From: Actinopolyspora biskrensis
GTDB lineage: Bacteria > Actinomycetota > Actinomycetes > Mycobacteriales > Pseudonocardiaceae
Assembly: GCF_013408175.1 (NCBI RefSeq)
Contig: NZ_JACBYW010000009.1
Span: 62,001 to 126,000, forward strand
Direction of reading: 5' to 3'
DNA: 64,000 nt
The position numbers were made by a program, and so were the translations under genes. Below the pieces are notes generated by a model. It was not told the origin of the DNA. It searched no databases and saw nothing but the letters and a program-made list of their open reading frames with translations. Every line of letters starts with the position of its first letter. Positions within the stretch are counted from its first letter, which is position 1. Shown here piece by piece: positions 11,738 to 21,260 of this stretch.

Positions 11738-12862
11738 TCAGCTCGGCATCCGAACCGGCATGAGCAGGTACAGATAGCCGGGCACGGTCTCCCCCTCGTC
11801 GTCGACCGGCTTGATGACCGCGGGCCGGCTCGAGGTCGTGAACAGCATCCGCGCGCGATCGGTCTTCAGCGCGGCCAACCCGTCCTGCAGGTACGCCGGG
11901 TTGAACGCGATCGTGAGCGGTTCACCGTCGAACTCGATCGGCAGCTCCTCCTCGGCGCTGCCCTCGTCGTCGCCTCCCGCGGTCAACCGCAGGCTCGTCT
12001 CGGAGAACTCCAGCCGTACCTGGGTACCGCGCTCGGCGACGAGCGAAACACGTTTGATGGCGTCGACCAGCGCGCCGACCTCGACCACGGCCGAGGCCGC
12101 GTGCTCGTCGGGCAGCAGCTTGCGGTAAGGGGGGAACTCCGCGTCGAGCAACCGGGTCGTGCTTCGACGGGTCGTGCCGGACAGGCCGAGCAGCCCGTCG
12201 GAGGAAGCCAGGGAGAGCTCGACCGTCGTGCCGGAGCCACCGAGGGTCTTGGCGGACTCGGAGAGCGTGCGGGCAGGTACCAGCACGGCCGTGTCCTCGG
12301 CCGAGCCGGCGGGTTGCCAGTTCAGCTCGCGCATGGCCAGCCGGAAGCGGTCGGTGGCCACGAGGGTCAGCTGGTCCTCGTTGATCTCGACGCGCACCCC
12401 GGTGAGCATGGGCAGCGTCTCGTCCTTGCCCGCGGCCACCGCGACCTGGGCGACGGCCGAGCTGAAAGCGTCCCCGGCCACGGAACCGGCCAGCTCGGGC
12501 ATCTGCGGAAGCTGGGGGTAGTCCTCGACGGGCATCGTGGGAAGGCTGAAGCGGGAGCTGCCGCAGGAGATGCTCACCCTGGATCCGTCGACGGTGATCT
12601 CCACCGGGCGCTGGGGCAGCGCCTTGGTGATGTCGGCCAGCAACCGTCCGGAGACCAGCGTGCGTCCGGTCGATTCCACCTCGGCGTCCACACCGACCTG
12701 GGCGGAGACCTCGTAGTCGAACCCCGAGATCGTCAACCTGCCCTCGGTCTCGGCGTCCAGCAACATCCCGCCCAGCACGGGAACCGGTGGGCGCGAAGGC
12801 AGGCTGCGGGCGACCCAGGCGACAGCATCGGCGAGACCGTCACGTTCCAGACGGATCTTCAT
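11738..12862 (-). CDS. dnaN: DNA polymerase III beta sliding clamp
   Basis: A 374-residue beta clamp that encircles DNA and tethers polymerase III. It starts [21 protein letters not shown] and ends in LMPVRMPS; the C-terminal PVRMP is the family end motif forming part of the protein-binding pocket. Three clamp domains of about 120 residues each fit the length. The ATG at 12862 has AAAGGA upstream. The frame stays open upstream towards oriC but lacks clamp similarity there, so that extension is not coding. It is read away from oriC. Confidence 0.99.
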   Translation of the reverse strand: MKIRLERDGLADAVAWVARSLPSRPPVPVLGGMLLDAETEGRLTISGFDYEVSAQVGVDAEVESTGRTLVSGRLLADITKALPQRPVEITVDGSRVSISCGSSRFSLPTMPVEDYPQLPQMPELAGSVAGDAFSSAVAQVAVAAGKDETLPMLTGVRVEINEDQLTLVATDRFRLAMRELNWQPAGSAEDTAVLVPARTLSESAKTLGGSGTTVELSLASSDGLLGLSGTTRRSTTRLLDAEFPPYRKLLPDEHAASAVVEVGALVDAIKRVSLVAERGTQVRLEFSETSLRLTAGGDDEGSAEEELPIEFDGEPLTIAFNPAYLQDGLAALKTDRARMLFTTSSRPAVIKPVDDEGETVPGYLYLLMPVRMPS

Positions 12863-13129
12863 GAGTGTCCTTTCGGTTCCGCTCCCCCGGCGATTCCGCC
12901 GAGGCGAGCCTGATCGAACGGGATGCGGATGTGCGTACCGCGGACCGAAGCGGGTTCGTGGCCGAGTCGTACCGAGGGCCCCAACCGGGGTGGGTACTCC
13001 GCCGGCGGCTCTCAAAAGCTCGATGGGCCTTCCACGGTAGAGCGTTCGTTGCGCGCTCACTACGCGGGTCCGGGGCTCGTCGGGCGTGTCGGAGGGCGGC
13101 GGGAGCGGCTCGTCCACGTCCGTACGCGC

Positions 13130-13172
13130 TCTTCTTCTTCTCTTCTTCCCTATGAAAAGAATTAGAAGAACA
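13130..13172. other. Candidate DNA-unwinding element of oriC
   Basis: A pyrimidine tract with repeated TTCTTC, followed by TATGAAAAGAATTAGAAG, is the most AT-rich stretch between dnaN and dnaA and lies right beside the DnaA-box cluster. Melting here is inferred from composition and position only. Confidence 0.5.
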
Positions 13173-13183
13173 GTTGCCGTAGT

Positions 13184-13650
13184 AGGGCTTGTGGATGTTG
13201 GGGACAAGCGGGGTTTTCGCAGCTGACTGGCTGTACACCGCTGTGGATGCTCCTGTGGGCAATCTGGGGATGAATCAACGCCGCTGTGGACTGATTTGTC
13301 CACAAGCTGAGCTGTCCACAGTTGAGGGGGTTTGGTCCACATTCGGTCCCCAGGTTTTACCCAAGTTGTCCCCATGTCCTGTGGACAAGGCTGCTTAGCT
13401 CGATCAGGTTGTGGATAAATCTGTGGATATCTTGTGGGCAACTTGGGGATCTCTTGTGGGCAACTCGGGGAAGTTTGTGTACAGCATGTGGGCGGTTCGA
13501 GCCCTGTCGCTGGTCAGCCCTGGGGAGCGTTGAGACTGTGCACAAGCCCACCTTCGAGTGATTTTCAGATGGGCGTGAATGTGGAAATTCACATACGGGT
13601 GATCTTTGCGCGAGCTGTTCACGGAGAGTGTTCCCCCGACTGTGCACAAG
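13184..13650. other. oriC: Chromosomal replication origin oriC (DnaA-box cluster)
   Basis: A non-coding region between dnaA and dnaN with a dozen 9-mers matching the actinobacterial DnaA box TTGTCCACA. Exact matches to TTGTCCACA or TTATCCACA are at 13296-13304 (plus), 13380-13388 (minus) and 13410-13418 (minus). One-mismatch boxes are at 13254, 13312, 13333, 13366, 13422, 13433, 13455, 13537 and 13641. Two-mismatch boxes are at 13190, 13242 and 13285. Both orientations occur, and most boxes lie at 13242-13463. Flanking genes point mainly away from the cluster: gyrA, recF and dnaN to one side, parAB to the other. Confidence 0.95.
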
Positions 13651-13977
13651 GCCGCTCCGCCCGTTTCGTCCGCTTCCGCGGTGGTCGTCCCGAGATCACG
13701 AGCTCTTGATCGAAGCTACGTGGTGATCGACCTCTCCGCGAGCACTGATCGTCGGCGTGTCCGCCGAAGATCCGCGAGTGCCCGTCGGCCACCTACGGGC
13801 CGGTTCGGCGACACCCCTGGACGAGTCGGCTCCCCGGAAGTGCTGTGGGGCGTTCTGAGCGGTCACACGGGCAGTGCGGCGGCAGGAACCCGAGCCGCCG
13901 GGCGGCGGCCCGACCGGAGAAGCCGGGAACTTCCGGCGAGAGGGGCCCGTCCGGCGCAGGGTGCTTCGGCCCGAGCG

Positions 13978-13999
13978 GCGCACCGGGGCCCCGGTGCGC
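13978..13999. repeat. Perfect 22-bp palindrome between oriC and dnaA
   Basis: A self-complementary GC-only-core palindrome, arms GCGCACCGGGG, with no spacer. It is in the roughly 490-bp non-coding stretch between the last DnaA box and the dnaA stop codon. No other gene is seen in that stretch. Function unknown; cruciform or protein site possible. Confidence 0.6.
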
Positions 14000-14040
14000 G
14001 AACCGGATGCGTCGCGAGGCCGGGCCGCTCGCCGCGCAGG

Positions 14041-14078
14041 TCGCTGCTCGGGAGCGTCCCAACGCTCCCGAGCAGCGA
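14041..14078 (-). terminator. dnaA 3' hairpin: Strong stem-loop downstream of dnaA
   Basis: A perfect 17-bp stem (14041-14057 with 14062-14078) and a 4-nt loop, 60 bp past the dnaA stop codon. There is no U-run after it, so it may act as a mRNA 3'-end stabiliser or as an atypical terminator that shields oriC from dnaA transcription. A small 5-bp hairpin lies at 14087-14100. Confidence 0.65.
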
Positions 14079-14138
14079 CTCACGAGACCGGCTAACCGGT
14101 CACCCACGCAGAGCTCAGCTGTGAGCTACGAACGGCGC

Positions 14139-16007
14139 TCACAGGAACGAGGCCTGCTGCTTGATACGCGCGGTCAGCTCCTGCACGTGGTCGTAGACGC
14201 GGCGACGCTCGGCCATGGCCTTGCGGATCTTCTTGTCCGCGTGCATCACCGTCGTGTGGTCCCGACCGCCGAAGCTCTGACCGATCTTGGGCAGTGACGA
14301 GTCGGTCAGCTCCCTGCACAGGTACATGGCGATCTGACGCGCCTGGGCCAGCGCCTTGGTCTTGCCCGGCCCGCACAGGTCGTCCACGGTCACGCCGAAG
14401 AACTCGGCGGTCATGGACATGATGGTCTGCGTGCTGATCTCCGGGGGCTGCGCGTCGTCCGGGATGAGGTCGCGCAGCACGATCTCGGCCAGCTGGACGT
14501 CCACGGGCTGCTGGTTCAGCGAGGCGAACGCCGTGACCCTGATCAACGCCCCTTCGAGCTCGCGGATGTTGCGCTCGATGCGCGCCGCGATGAACTCCAG
14601 CACCTCGGCCGGGGCGGCCAGCCGGTCCTGGGCCGCCTTCTTGCGCAGGATCGCGATGCGCGTCTCCAGCTCGGGTGGCTGGATATCGGTGATCAACCCC
14701 CACTCGAACCTGGTGCGGAGCCGGTCCTCCAGGGTGTGCAGGCTCTTCGGGGGGCGGTCCGAGGAGACCACGATCTGCTTGTTCGAGTTGTGCAGCGTGT
14801 TGAAGGTGTGGAAGAACTCCTCCTGGGTGCCCTCCTTGCCCTCCAGGAACTGCACGTCGTCGACGAGCAGCACGTCGACGTCGCGGTAGCGGCGCTGGAA
14901 GGCCACCTGCCTGTCGTCGCGCAGCGAGTTGATGAAGTCGTTGGTGAACTCCTCGGTGGAGACGTAACGCACCCGCATCCCGGGGAAGAGCCGCTGGGTG
15001 TAGTGCCCGACCGCGTGCAACAGGTGTGTCTTGCCCAGTCCGGACTCGCCCCAGATGAACAGCGGGTTGTAGGCCCGGGCCGGTGCCTCCGCCCCGGCCA
15101 CGGCCGCGGCGTGCGCGAAGCGGTTGGAGGAGCCTATGACGAAGGTGTCGAAGGTGTACTTGGCGTTGAGCCGCGTCTGCGAGGTCGGTGGTCCGTTCTT
15201 CGGCGCCGTGTACGGCTGGCCCTGCTGCTGCTCGGGCTTGTTCTCCCCGCCGAAGGTGGGCCAGATCTCGTTGGCGGCCTGGAGCGCTTCGCCCTCCTCG
15301 TCCTCCTCCGCCTCGGAGTCGCCCTCCGCGTCCCCGGTGAGGGGGCTCGTCCCCGAGGAGGTCGATGCCGTGGGGTGCCGGGTGTGCTCCTGCGGGGGCA
15401 GCGGGAGACGCTGCTGTTCGGGAGGGCTCGCCGGTAATGCGCCACTGATCGACCCCGTGTGGGCGGTGTTGCCGTAGTCCTCCGTCTCGTGGGGCGAGTG
15501 CGGGCGCGGCCGGGTCTCGCTCGGCCTGCCGTGCCATCCTTCCGGCTCGCCCGCGGGCGCGTGCCCCGGGATCGCCTGTGGATGGGCGGGCGGGGCGCCG
15601 TAGCCGGTCTCGTAGGGCAGCTCGGCCTGCCCGAGGGGGCGTTCCTCCCACTGCGCGGGTTCGGCCGCGGGCTCGCTCTGGGGAAGTTCCTCCTCCGGCT
15701 CCTCCTCCATCGACTGGGGGGTGACCGGACGTGTCGGCGCCGGTACGGCGGTGTCCACCTTCACGGCGAGGGAGACGTCCCTGCCGAGCCTGCGCGAGAG
15801 CGCCTCGGTGATCGGGTCGCGCAGGGCGCGTTCGATCGCCTCCTTGGCGAAGTCGCTGGGCGCTGCGAGCAGCGCGGTGCCGTCGAGCAGACCGATGGGG
15901 CGCGTGACGCGCATCCACGCGCGTTGCTGGGGTGAGAGCGTTCCAGAAGACAGCTCGTGCACCACCTCGTCCCAGACTCTGCCGAGATCGGCTTGGTGGT
16001 CGGACAC
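14139..16007 (-). CDS. dnaA: Chromosomal replication initiator DnaA
   Basis: A 622-residue initiator, long for the family because domain II (about 88-278) is an extended Pro, Glu and Asp-rich linker. Domain I covers about 1-87. Domain III is an AAA+ ATPase with Walker A GESGLGKT at 320-327 and Walker B LLVDDVQ at 380-386. Domain IV ends with [14 protein letters not shown], the DnaA-box recognition signature. The start is GTG ([12 protein letters not shown]) with GGGGAGG upstream; the frame continues upstream but similarity starts here. It oligomerises on the boxes at 13.2-13.65 kb to open oriC. Confidence 0.98.
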   Translation of the reverse strand: MSDHQADLGRVWDEVVHELSSGTLSPQQRAWMRVTRPIGLLDGTALLAAPSDFAKEAIERALRDPITEALSRRLGRDVSLAVKVDTAVPAPTRPVTPQSMEEEPEEELPQSEPAAEPAQWEERPLGQAELPYETGYGAPPAHPQAIPGHAPAGEPEGWHGRPSETRPRPHSPHETEDYGNTAHTGSISGALPASPPEQQRLPLPPQEHTRHPTASTSSGTSPLTGDAEGDSEAEEDEEGEALQAANEIWPTFGGENKPEQQQGQPYTAPKNGPPTSQTRLNAKYTFDTFVIGSSNRFAHAAAVAGAEAPARAYNPLFIWGESGLGKTHLLHAVGHYTQRLFPGMRVRYVSTEEFTNDFINSLRDDRQVAFQRRYRDVDVLLVDDVQFLEGKEGTQEEFFHTFNTLHNSNKQIVVSSDRPPKSLHTLEDRLRTRFEWGLITDIQPPELETRIAILRKKAAQDRLAAPAEVLEFIAARIERNIRELEGALIRVTAFASLNQQPVDVQLAEIVLRDLIPDDAQPPEISTQTIMSMTAEFFGVTVDDLCGPGKTKALAQARQIAMYLCRELTDSSLPKIGQSFGGRDHTTVMHADKKIRKAMAERRRVYDHVQELTARIKQQASFL

Positions 16008-16691
16008 CGCTGAGCCCCCTCCCCTCGTTGGTGTGTGGCCGGTAGTGCCGGGCCGGTTGGTTCGTGATGCGGTTCTCGGGCCGCGCGTGTTCCGTGGAGA
16101 CGGATCGATTCGGCTGTGTACAACGCGGGGACGGGCGAAATATCCACATGGTTGTCCACAGCGCTGCCGAAGGTACGACAGAGCGGGTGACTCTCGGTGC
16201 TCGGGGTTGCCGCGAGTGGGAGGTGAACGGTTTTCGAGCGTCTCGTCTCCCCTGCTGGGGCCCGATCGAGTGGCATCGGGACTTCGTTCGAGTGAGGGGG
16301 CATCAGCTCCCGCCGTCCGGTGGGAGTCCTCGCTCGTCGAGCACTCGGGTGAACCGGGACGACGAGGCCCCGCGCCCGGGGTGCTTCCGGGGCGTCGGAC
16401 CCGGGCACCGGGCCCCCGGCTGTGTGTCCGGTGGCGCGGATAAGTACCCTCGTAAGGTCCCCCGCCGTAAAGCGGGCGTTCTCCTGGTGCGTGTCGGCGA
16501 CACTTCCTCGCGGCACGGAGCCTGGTTCGTCCGCACGGGGCCTTACGCGCTGAGTCGTGTCCGGTCCCGGCGCGGATGGTGCTCGCAGCCGCTTCCGCTA
16601 CCAAGCGCGGGGACACTTGACCGAGCCACACCGGCCATCTTGTGCCTTGTTAAGGCGCATGGTTGGCCTGTAGTAACCGGGAGAGCCGACC
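16008..16691. promoter_or_regulatory. Divergent dnaA / rpmH promoter region
   Basis: A 684-bp gap between divergent dnaA and rpmH, the usual place for both promoters. No gene is supported in it. A TTGACC hexamer at 16617-16622 could be a -35 for rpmH but no clear -10 was matched. Confidence 0.5.
16140..16160. promoter_or_regulatory. Two DnaA boxes upstream of dnaA
   Basis: An exact TTGTCCACA at 16152-16160 and a one-mismatch ATATCCACA at 16140-16148, both in the same direction, 133-153 bp upstream of the dnaA start. By analogy with other bacteria they suggest DnaA autoregulation of its own promoter; this is inference. Confidence 0.75.
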
Positions 16692-16835
16692 GTGAGCAAG
16701 GGCAAGCGCACCTACCAGCCGAACAACCGTAAGCGGGCCAAGATCCACGGCTTCCGGAAGCGGATGCACACGAGGGCCGGTCGCGCCATCGTGGCCGCTC
16801 GTCGCCGCAGGGGTCGTAAGCAACTCACCGCCTGA
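16692..16835 (+). CDS. rpmH: 50S ribosomal protein L34
   Basis: A 47-residue, very basic protein: [20 protein letters not shown] then [20 protein letters not shown], ending RKQLTA. This is the L34 signature across its length. It starts at GTG with GGGAG 8 bp upstream. It is 13 bp before rnpA, and together they form the start of the rpmH-rnpA-yidD-yidC-khpB operon. It was too short for simple ORF cut-offs but is certain from similarity. Confidence 0.99.
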   Translation: MSKGKRTYQPNNRKRAKIHGFRKRMHTRAGRAIVAARRRRGRKQLTA

Positions 16836-16848
16836 TAGGAGGCGGGCC

Positions 16849-17352
16849 GTGCTTCCAGCGGCAGCGCGGCTCAGGCGCAGCCAGGACTTCGGCCTGGTCG
16901 TGCGTCGGGGACGTCGAGCCGGCAGGCCACGTCTCGTGATGCATGTCCTGCAACGCGACCTGTCCGCGTCCGGAGCGGCCGACCATCCGGTCGCCGCGGC
17001 CACGGACGTGTCCAGGGCGGGCGACGAGGGCACGCACGAGAGCGATACTTCGAACAGTTCGCCCACCCTGGGCGACCACGAGCGCCCCAGGGTGGGCTTC
17101 GTCGTCAGCAAGGCCGTGGGAAACGCGGTGCGCAGACACCGGGTGGCACGGCAGTTGCGTCATTTGATGCGCGAGCGCATCGCGGTGTTGCCTGCTGGCA
17201 CACTGGTGGTGGTAAGAGCACTGCCGCCTGCGGCGGCCTCCACCAGCGAGGAGCTCGCACGGGATCTCGACAAGGCCATGCGCAAGCTGCGCCTGCCGAA
17301 TCTCCGTGATTCAGCAGGTGGTGGTAATCACCTATCCACGGATCCCGCGTAA
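16849..17352 (+). CDS. rnpA: Ribonuclease P protein component
   Basis: A 167-residue protein subunit of RNase P, which matures tRNA 5' ends. The RNR helix motif reads [20 protein letters not shown]. The protein is longer than the usual 115-130 because an acidic, Ser and Asp-rich insertion of about 30 residues (about 42-72) separates the first beta strand from the conserved [11 protein letters not shown]. It starts at GTG with an AGGAGG site 6 bp upstream. Its stop overlaps the yidD start (TAATG), so the two are translationally coupled. Confidence 0.96.
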   Translation: MLPAAARLRRSQDFGLVVRRGRRAGRPRLVMHVLQRDLSASGAADHPVAAATDVSRAGDEGTHESDTSNSSPTLGDHERPRVGFVVSKAVGNAVRRHRVARQLRHLMRERIAVLPAGTLVVVRALPPAAASTSEELARDLDKAMRKLRLPNLRDSAGGGNHLSTDPA

Positions 17353-17672
17353 TGGCAGAGCAAGAGCCCGGCGCGCTCGACGAGTCGGTAGCGCCCGCGC
17401 CCCGGCCGAGCCCGGCGGCACGGCTGTTGCTGCTACCGGTTCACGTCTACCGCAAGGTGATCTCTCCACTACTTCCGCCCATGTGTCGGTTCTATCCGAG
17501 TTGCAGCGTTTACGCGGTGGAGGCGTTGCGAACGCACGGGGCGCTGCGGGGCGGCTGGTTGAGCGTGTGGAGACTGCTGCGCTGTGGCCCCTGGCATCCA
17601 GGGGGTCTCGATCCGGTGCCACCGCCGAAGCAGCGTGACAGCGAAGCGGACCGAGCCCCCTGCGAGGAGTAG
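17352..17672 (+). CDS. yidD: Membrane protein insertion efficiency factor YidD
   Basis: A 106-residue YidD/HlyA-type protein with the conserved block [20 protein letters not shown] and then [28 protein letters not shown]. The three Cys and the GGxDPVP ending are the family hallmarks. A Pro-rich N-terminal extension of about 22 residues is present. It associates with the inner membrane through an amphipathic helix and aids insertion by YidC. It sits between rnpA (1-bp overlap) and yidC (6-bp gap). Confidence 0.97.
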   Translation: MAEQEPGALDESVAPAPRPSPAARLLLLPVHVYRKVISPLLPPMCRFYPSCSVYAVEALRTHGALRGGWLSVWRLLRCGPWHPGGLDPVPPPKQRDSEADRAPCEE

Positions 17673-17678
17673 CCCAAA

Positions 17679-18638
17679 GTGCTGGACTTCATAAACTATC
17701 CGGTGTCGGCCATCCTGTGGTTCTGGCACTCGGTTTTCGGAGCGCTGCTCGATCCGGACAGCGGCTATGCCTGGGCCCTGGCCGTGATCTTCCTGGTCTT
17801 CACGTTGCGGGCGCTGCTGTTCAAGCCGTTCGTGCACCAGGTGCGTTCCATGCGCAAGATGCAGGAGGTCGCTCCTCGGATACAGGAGCTGCAGAAGGAG
17901 TACGCCCACGATCGTCAGCGTCTCGCGAGCGAGATGCAGAAGTTGCAGTCCGAGCAGGGCTTCAACCCCGTGAGCGGTTGTCTGCCGATACTGGTGCAGG
18001 TTCCGGTGTTCATCGGCCTGTTCCAGGTGCTCAACGGCTTCCGCCCCGGCGAGAGCAGCAACTTCGTCTTCGGCGAGGCCGGGGTGAACTCGTTCCTCGA
18101 CGCGCACCTGTTCGGCGCGAGTCTGTCCACAGTGATCAGCGCGCCCGCCGAGAAGCTCGCGTCCTTCGGAACCGACCGGACCTCGATGTTGCTGGTCGGT
18201 GTTCCACTGATGATCGCGGCTGCCGTCGCGACCCATTTCACTTCCCGTCACTCGGTTGAGCGACAGCGTACGGAGCAGCGTCCGTCCGGCGCCGGAGTCC
18301 CCGGTCAGCAGGCGATGATGAACCGGATGGTGCTGTGGGTCTTCCCGATGTTCGCGATAATCGGCGGACCGTTCCTCCCCCTGGCGATCCTGCTGTACTG
18401 GTTGGCGAACAACTTCTGGACATTGGGGCAGCAGTACGTCGTGTATCGGCGCATCGACAGGGAGGAAGCGCAGCGCGCTCCGTCCGAGGACTCCGAGGCG
18501 ACAACCACGGTGGTCGATTCGACCGTGGTCTCCGAGGAAGACCCGTCGGAGCGCTCCCGCAGTGACGAACAAGCCGAATTGCCCGGAATACCGGAAGATC
18601 GTTCCAGCGAGACGGATGCTCCGGACGAGCGCCGGTGA
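17679..18638 (+). CDS. yidC: Membrane protein insertase YidC/OxaA
   Basis: A 319-residue insertase that integrates membrane proteins alone or with SecYEG. It begins LDFINYPVSAILWFWHSVF and holds the conserved hydrophilic groove region around TLRALLFKPFVHQVRSMRKM, followed by GFNPVSGCLPILVQVPVFIGL. About five hydrophobic helices are visible, and the last, LPLAILLYWLANNFWTL, is typical. The C-terminal 70 residues are acidic, unlike the basic tail of many homologues. The start is GTG at 17679, 6 bp after yidD. Confidence 0.97.
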   Translation: MLDFINYPVSAILWFWHSVFGALLDPDSGYAWALAVIFLVFTLRALLFKPFVHQVRSMRKMQEVAPRIQELQKEYAHDRQRLASEMQKLQSEQGFNPVSGCLPILVQVPVFIGLFQVLNGFRPGESSNFVFGEAGVNSFLDAHLFGASLSTVISAPAEKLASFGTDRTSMLLVGVPLMIAAAVATHFTSRHSVERQRTEQRPSGAGVPGQQAMMNRMVLWVFPMFAIIGGPFLPLAILLYWLANNFWTLGQQYVVYRRIDREEAQRAPSEDSEATTTVVDSTVVSEEDPSERSRSDEQAELPGIPEDRSSETDAPDERR

Positions 18639-18669
18639 GTCCGTCGCACCTCCAGAGAGGAGACAGGCA

Positions 18670-19230
18670 GTGTCCGAGACCGTGCAGGAAGCCGGCCAGG
18701 ACGAGCAGTCCGTGGCCGGTGGTGGTGCCGAACAGGCCGCTGATGCCGGGTCGGGGAGCAAGGGCGAGGCCGATCTGGTGCGGGAAGGCGATATAGCCGG
18801 TGACTACCTGGAACGGCTGCTGGACCTGCTCGATTACGACGGGGACATCGATCTGGACGTGGAGTCGGGTCGTGCCGTGGTGAGCGTGGAAGGCGGCAAG
18901 GACCTCGAGAAGCTCGTCGGTTCCCAGGGCGAGGTGCTCGAGGCCATGCAGGAACTGACCCGGCTGGCCGTGCAACAGGAAACCGGTGTCCGCAGCAGGC
19001 TGATGCTGGACATAGCGGGCTGGCGTGCGAACAGGCGGGACGAGCTCACCGATCTCGGGCGTCGTACCGCGGAGAAGGTGGCCGACAACGGCAAGACGCA
19101 GCGTTTGCGCCCGATGACTCCTTTCGAGCGCAAGGTGGTGCACGATGCGGTTGCCGCCGTTTCCGGAGTCACGAGCGAAGGCGAGGGTGAACCTCCCAAC
19201 AGGCGGGTGGTTGTTTACCGGGTCGAGTGA
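18670..19230 (+). CDS. khpB: RNA-binding protein KhpB (Jag), KH and R3H domains
   Basis: A 186-residue protein. An acidic N-terminal segment of about 45 residues precedes a KH-like domain (about 55-120, with VGSQGEVLEAMQEL taking the GxxG place) and an R3H domain (about 125-186, RPMTPFERKVVHDAV). It binds RNA with KhpA and affects cell wall growth and division in Gram-positives by family knowledge. I place the start at GTG 18670, which has AGAGGAG upstream; the frame is open farther upstream without similarity. Last gene of the rpmH operon, followed by a terminator. Confidence 0.93.
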   Translation: MSETVQEAGQDEQSVAGGGAEQAADAGSGSKGEADLVREGDIAGDYLERLLDLLDYDGDIDLDVESGRAVVSVEGGKDLEKLVGSQGEVLEAMQELTRLAVQQETGVRSRLMLDIAGWRANRRDELTDLGRRTAEKVADNGKTQRLRPMTPFERKVVHDAVAAVSGVTSEGEGEPPNRRVVVYRVE

Positions 19231-19271
19231 TCGCTCGGCGCGTACAAAGCAAGAGTGGATCTTTTGGTGAG

Positions 19272-19308
19272 AGGCTGCCCCCGTGATCGGAAGTCACGGG
19301 GGCAGCCT
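19272..19308 (+). terminator. Terminator of the rpmH-khpB operon
   Basis: A perfect 15-bp stem (19272-19286 with 19294-19308), mostly G and C, with a 7-nt loop, followed by TGTTCG. It lies 42 bp after the khpB stop codon. Confidence 0.85.
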
Positions 19309-19323
19309 TGTTCGTATGGCCTC

Positions 19324-19337
19324 GTTTCACGTGAAAC
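19324..19337. other. parS: parS site 1
   Basis: GTTTCACGTGAAAC palindrome, the ParB-binding centromere core, in the khpB-rsmG gap after the terminator. Confidence 0.97.
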
Positions 19338-19407
19338 AGAGCGGGCCTCTCGGTTTTTCGTTCCCGTGCGTGTCCGGGCGGGCTACAGTTCCTGATGGGG
19401 CTATGTG

Positions 19408-19421
19408 GTTTCACGTGAAAC
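19408..19421. other. parS: parS site 2
   Basis: GTTTCACGTGAAAC, 84 bp from site 1 and directly upstream of the rsmG ribosome-binding site. A GTG overlapping it could in principle start rsmG, but the position of the ribosome site argues against that. Confidence 0.97.
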
Positions 19422-19443
19422 AAGAAGTGACGAGGGGATGAGT

Positions 19444-20259
19444 GTGACCGGAGAGCAGGGGCCCGGGGCGACGTCGGACGAGTCGGCGAGTGAGGCGGAG
19501 CCTGTCGAAGGGGTTCGGCCGCCCGGCGCGGAAGGGAACGACCCGCACGTGTCGGAGGGACTCCCGGAGCGGGAGCTGTTCGGCGACCGGAGGGAGTTGG
19601 CGGAGAAATTCGCGGAACGTCTCCTGACAGACGGGGTTCAGCGTGGTTTGATCGGCCCCAGAGAGGGAGAGCGTCTCTGGGAACGCCATCTGTACAACTC
19701 CGCGGTGCTCGCGGAACTGCTTCCGGAGGGCGCCACTGTGGTGGATGTGGGATCCGGCGCGGGATTGCCGGGTGTTCCGCTCGGCATCGCTCGTCCGGAC
19801 CTGGAGATCACCTTGCTGGAACCGATGGCACGCAGGGTCACTTGGTTGGAGGAGATCGCGGATGAGCTGGGGCTGCCGTTGACGGTGGTCCGCGGTCGTG
19901 CCGAGGAGACCTCGACTCGTTCCCGGTTGTACGACTTCGACTATGTGGTGGCACGTGCTGTGAGTTCGTTGGACCGGCTCGCCGAGTGGTGTCTGCCGCT
20001 GCTTCGGCCCGGCGGATGGTTGCTCGCGCAGAAGGGGGCGAGCGCTGTCGAGGAGCTGGAGCGGGATCGCGCTTCGATCGAACGGCGCGGTGGTGAGCGG
20101 GCAGTGGTTCGCGAGTGCGGGGCTTCGGTGTTACGGATTCCGGCCAATGTCGTCGCGATACGGCGTGCGGAAACTCCGGAACCGGGTGCCGCGGGTCGGA
20201 AGGTGAACGGCTCAAGGGCACGTCGGGCCGACAATCGGCGGAAGAGAAAGGAACGGTGA
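19444..20259 (+). CDS. rsmG: 16S rRNA m7G527 methyltransferase RsmG
   Basis: A 271-residue SAM-dependent methyltransferase that modifies G527 of 16S rRNA. The SAM loop VDVGSGAGLPGVPLGIARP is near residue 98, preceded by LWERHLYNSAVLAELLP. The Glu-rich N-terminus (about 1-45) and the Arg and Lys-rich C-terminus are extensions. I prefer GTG 19444, which has GAGGGG 6 bp upstream; ATG 19438 abuts the ribosome site and GTG 19405 lies within parS site 2. The stop overlaps the parA GTG start. Confidence 0.95.
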   Translation: MTGEQGPGATSDESASEAEPVEGVRPPGAEGNDPHVSEGLPERELFGDRRELAEKFAERLLTDGVQRGLIGPREGERLWERHLYNSAVLAELLPEGATVVDVGSGAGLPGVPLGIARPDLEITLLEPMARRVTWLEEIADELGLPLTVVRGRAEETSTRSRLYDFDYVVARAVSSLDRLAEWCLPLLRPGGWLLAQKGASAVEELERDRASIERRGGERAVVRECGASVLRIPANVVAIRRAETPEPGAAGRKVNGSRARRADNRRKRKER

Positions 20260-21260
20260 CGGTGACCCCGGAATCGAACCAGCCCGGTGTTTCACGTGAA
20301 ACACAGCGGCGCTCCGTGGGTGGTATGCGTTTCCCCGGAGGAGCGGGCGACGGAGCACAGACCGAGACCACGGCTTCCGAAGGGATCGGGTGGAGCCCGG
20401 TCGTGCAGGAAGACAGGAAGACGACCGACGCGCTGCATTCCGATGCCGCCCGACTCCCCCGCCCCGACCGGCGCCGGATCATGACCGTCGCGAACCAGAA
20501 GGGCGGTGTGGGAAAGACGACGAGCACGGTGAACCTGGCGACCGCGCTGGCGGTCCAGGGACTGAGCGTGCTCGTCGTGGACCTCGACCCACAGGGCAAC
20601 GCGAGCACCGCGCTGGGAGTGGAGCACCAATCCGGTGTGCCTTCGGTGTACGAGCTGTTGCTCGGCAATGTCGGGGTGGCCGACGTCGCCGCGCCGAGTG
20701 CCCAGTCCGAACGGCTGGCCTGCGTCCCCGCCACCATCGACCTGGCCGGCGCCGAGGTCGAGCTGGTCACGATGGTGGCACGGGAGGCGCGGTTGCGTGA
20801 GGCGCTCACTCCGGAAGTGCTCGACGAGCTCGACTATGACTACGTCCTCATCGACTGCCCCCCGTCGCTGGGGCTGCTCACGGTGAACGCACTCGTGGCC
20901 GCGCACGAAGTGGTGATCCCGATCCAGTGCGAGTACTACGCCCTGGAGGGGCTCGGGCAGCTGCTGAACAACATCGACCTGGTGCAGTCCCACCTGAACC
21001 CGAGCCTGGGGATCTCCACCGTGCTGCTGACCATGTACGACGGCCGCACGAAGCTCGCCGAGCAGGTCACCGCGGAAGTGCGCGGGTACTTCGGTGAGCG
21101 GGCACTGCGCACGGTCATCCCCCGAAGCGTCAAGATTTCCGAAGCTCCGGGGTACGGGCAGACCATACTCGGTTACGATCCGCGCTCCCGCGGTTCGATG
21201 AGCTATCTGGACGCTGCTCGCGAGATAGCCGAGCGAGGGACGGAGAGGGAGACGGCATGA
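20256..21260 (+). CDS. parA: Chromosome partition ATPase ParA (Soj)
   Basis: A 334-residue ParA/Soj ATPase that, with ParB and parS, segregates origins. The deviant Walker A is [16 protein letters not shown] near residue 80. [12 protein letters not shown] is the second nucleotide motif. A 75-residue N-terminal extension, absent from plasmid ParA, contains the in-frame parS site 3 whose codons read VSRET. The start is GTG 20256 with AAAGGA upstream, overlapping the rsmG stop. The end overlaps the parB ATG by 4 bp, so parA-parB are coupled. Confidence 0.97.
   Translation: MTVTPESNQPGVSRETQRRSVGGMRFPGGAGDGAQTETTASEGIGWSPVVQEDRKTTDALHSDAARLPRPDRRRIMTVANQKGGVGKTTSTVNLATALAVQGLSVLVVDLDPQGNASTALGVEHQSGVPSVYELLLGNVGVADVAAPSAQSERLACVPATIDLAGAEVELVTMVAREARLREALTPEVLDELDYDYVLIDCPPSLGLLTVNALVAAHEVVIPIQCEYYALEGLGQLLNNIDLVQSHLNPSLGISTVLLTMYDGRTKLAEQVTAEVRGYFGERALRTVIPRSVKISEAPGYGQTILGYDPRSRGSMSYLDAAREIAERGTERETA
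20288..20303. other. parS: parS site 3, inside parA
   Basis: The full 16-bp consensus TGTTTCACGTGAAACA, located within the 5' part of the parA coding sequence. Confidence 0.97.

Noticed and set aside
13650-14140. Open frames in the oriC-dnaA gap
   Set aside because: They overlap palindromes, lack ribosome sites, and show no protein similarity; the open state is expected from GC content.
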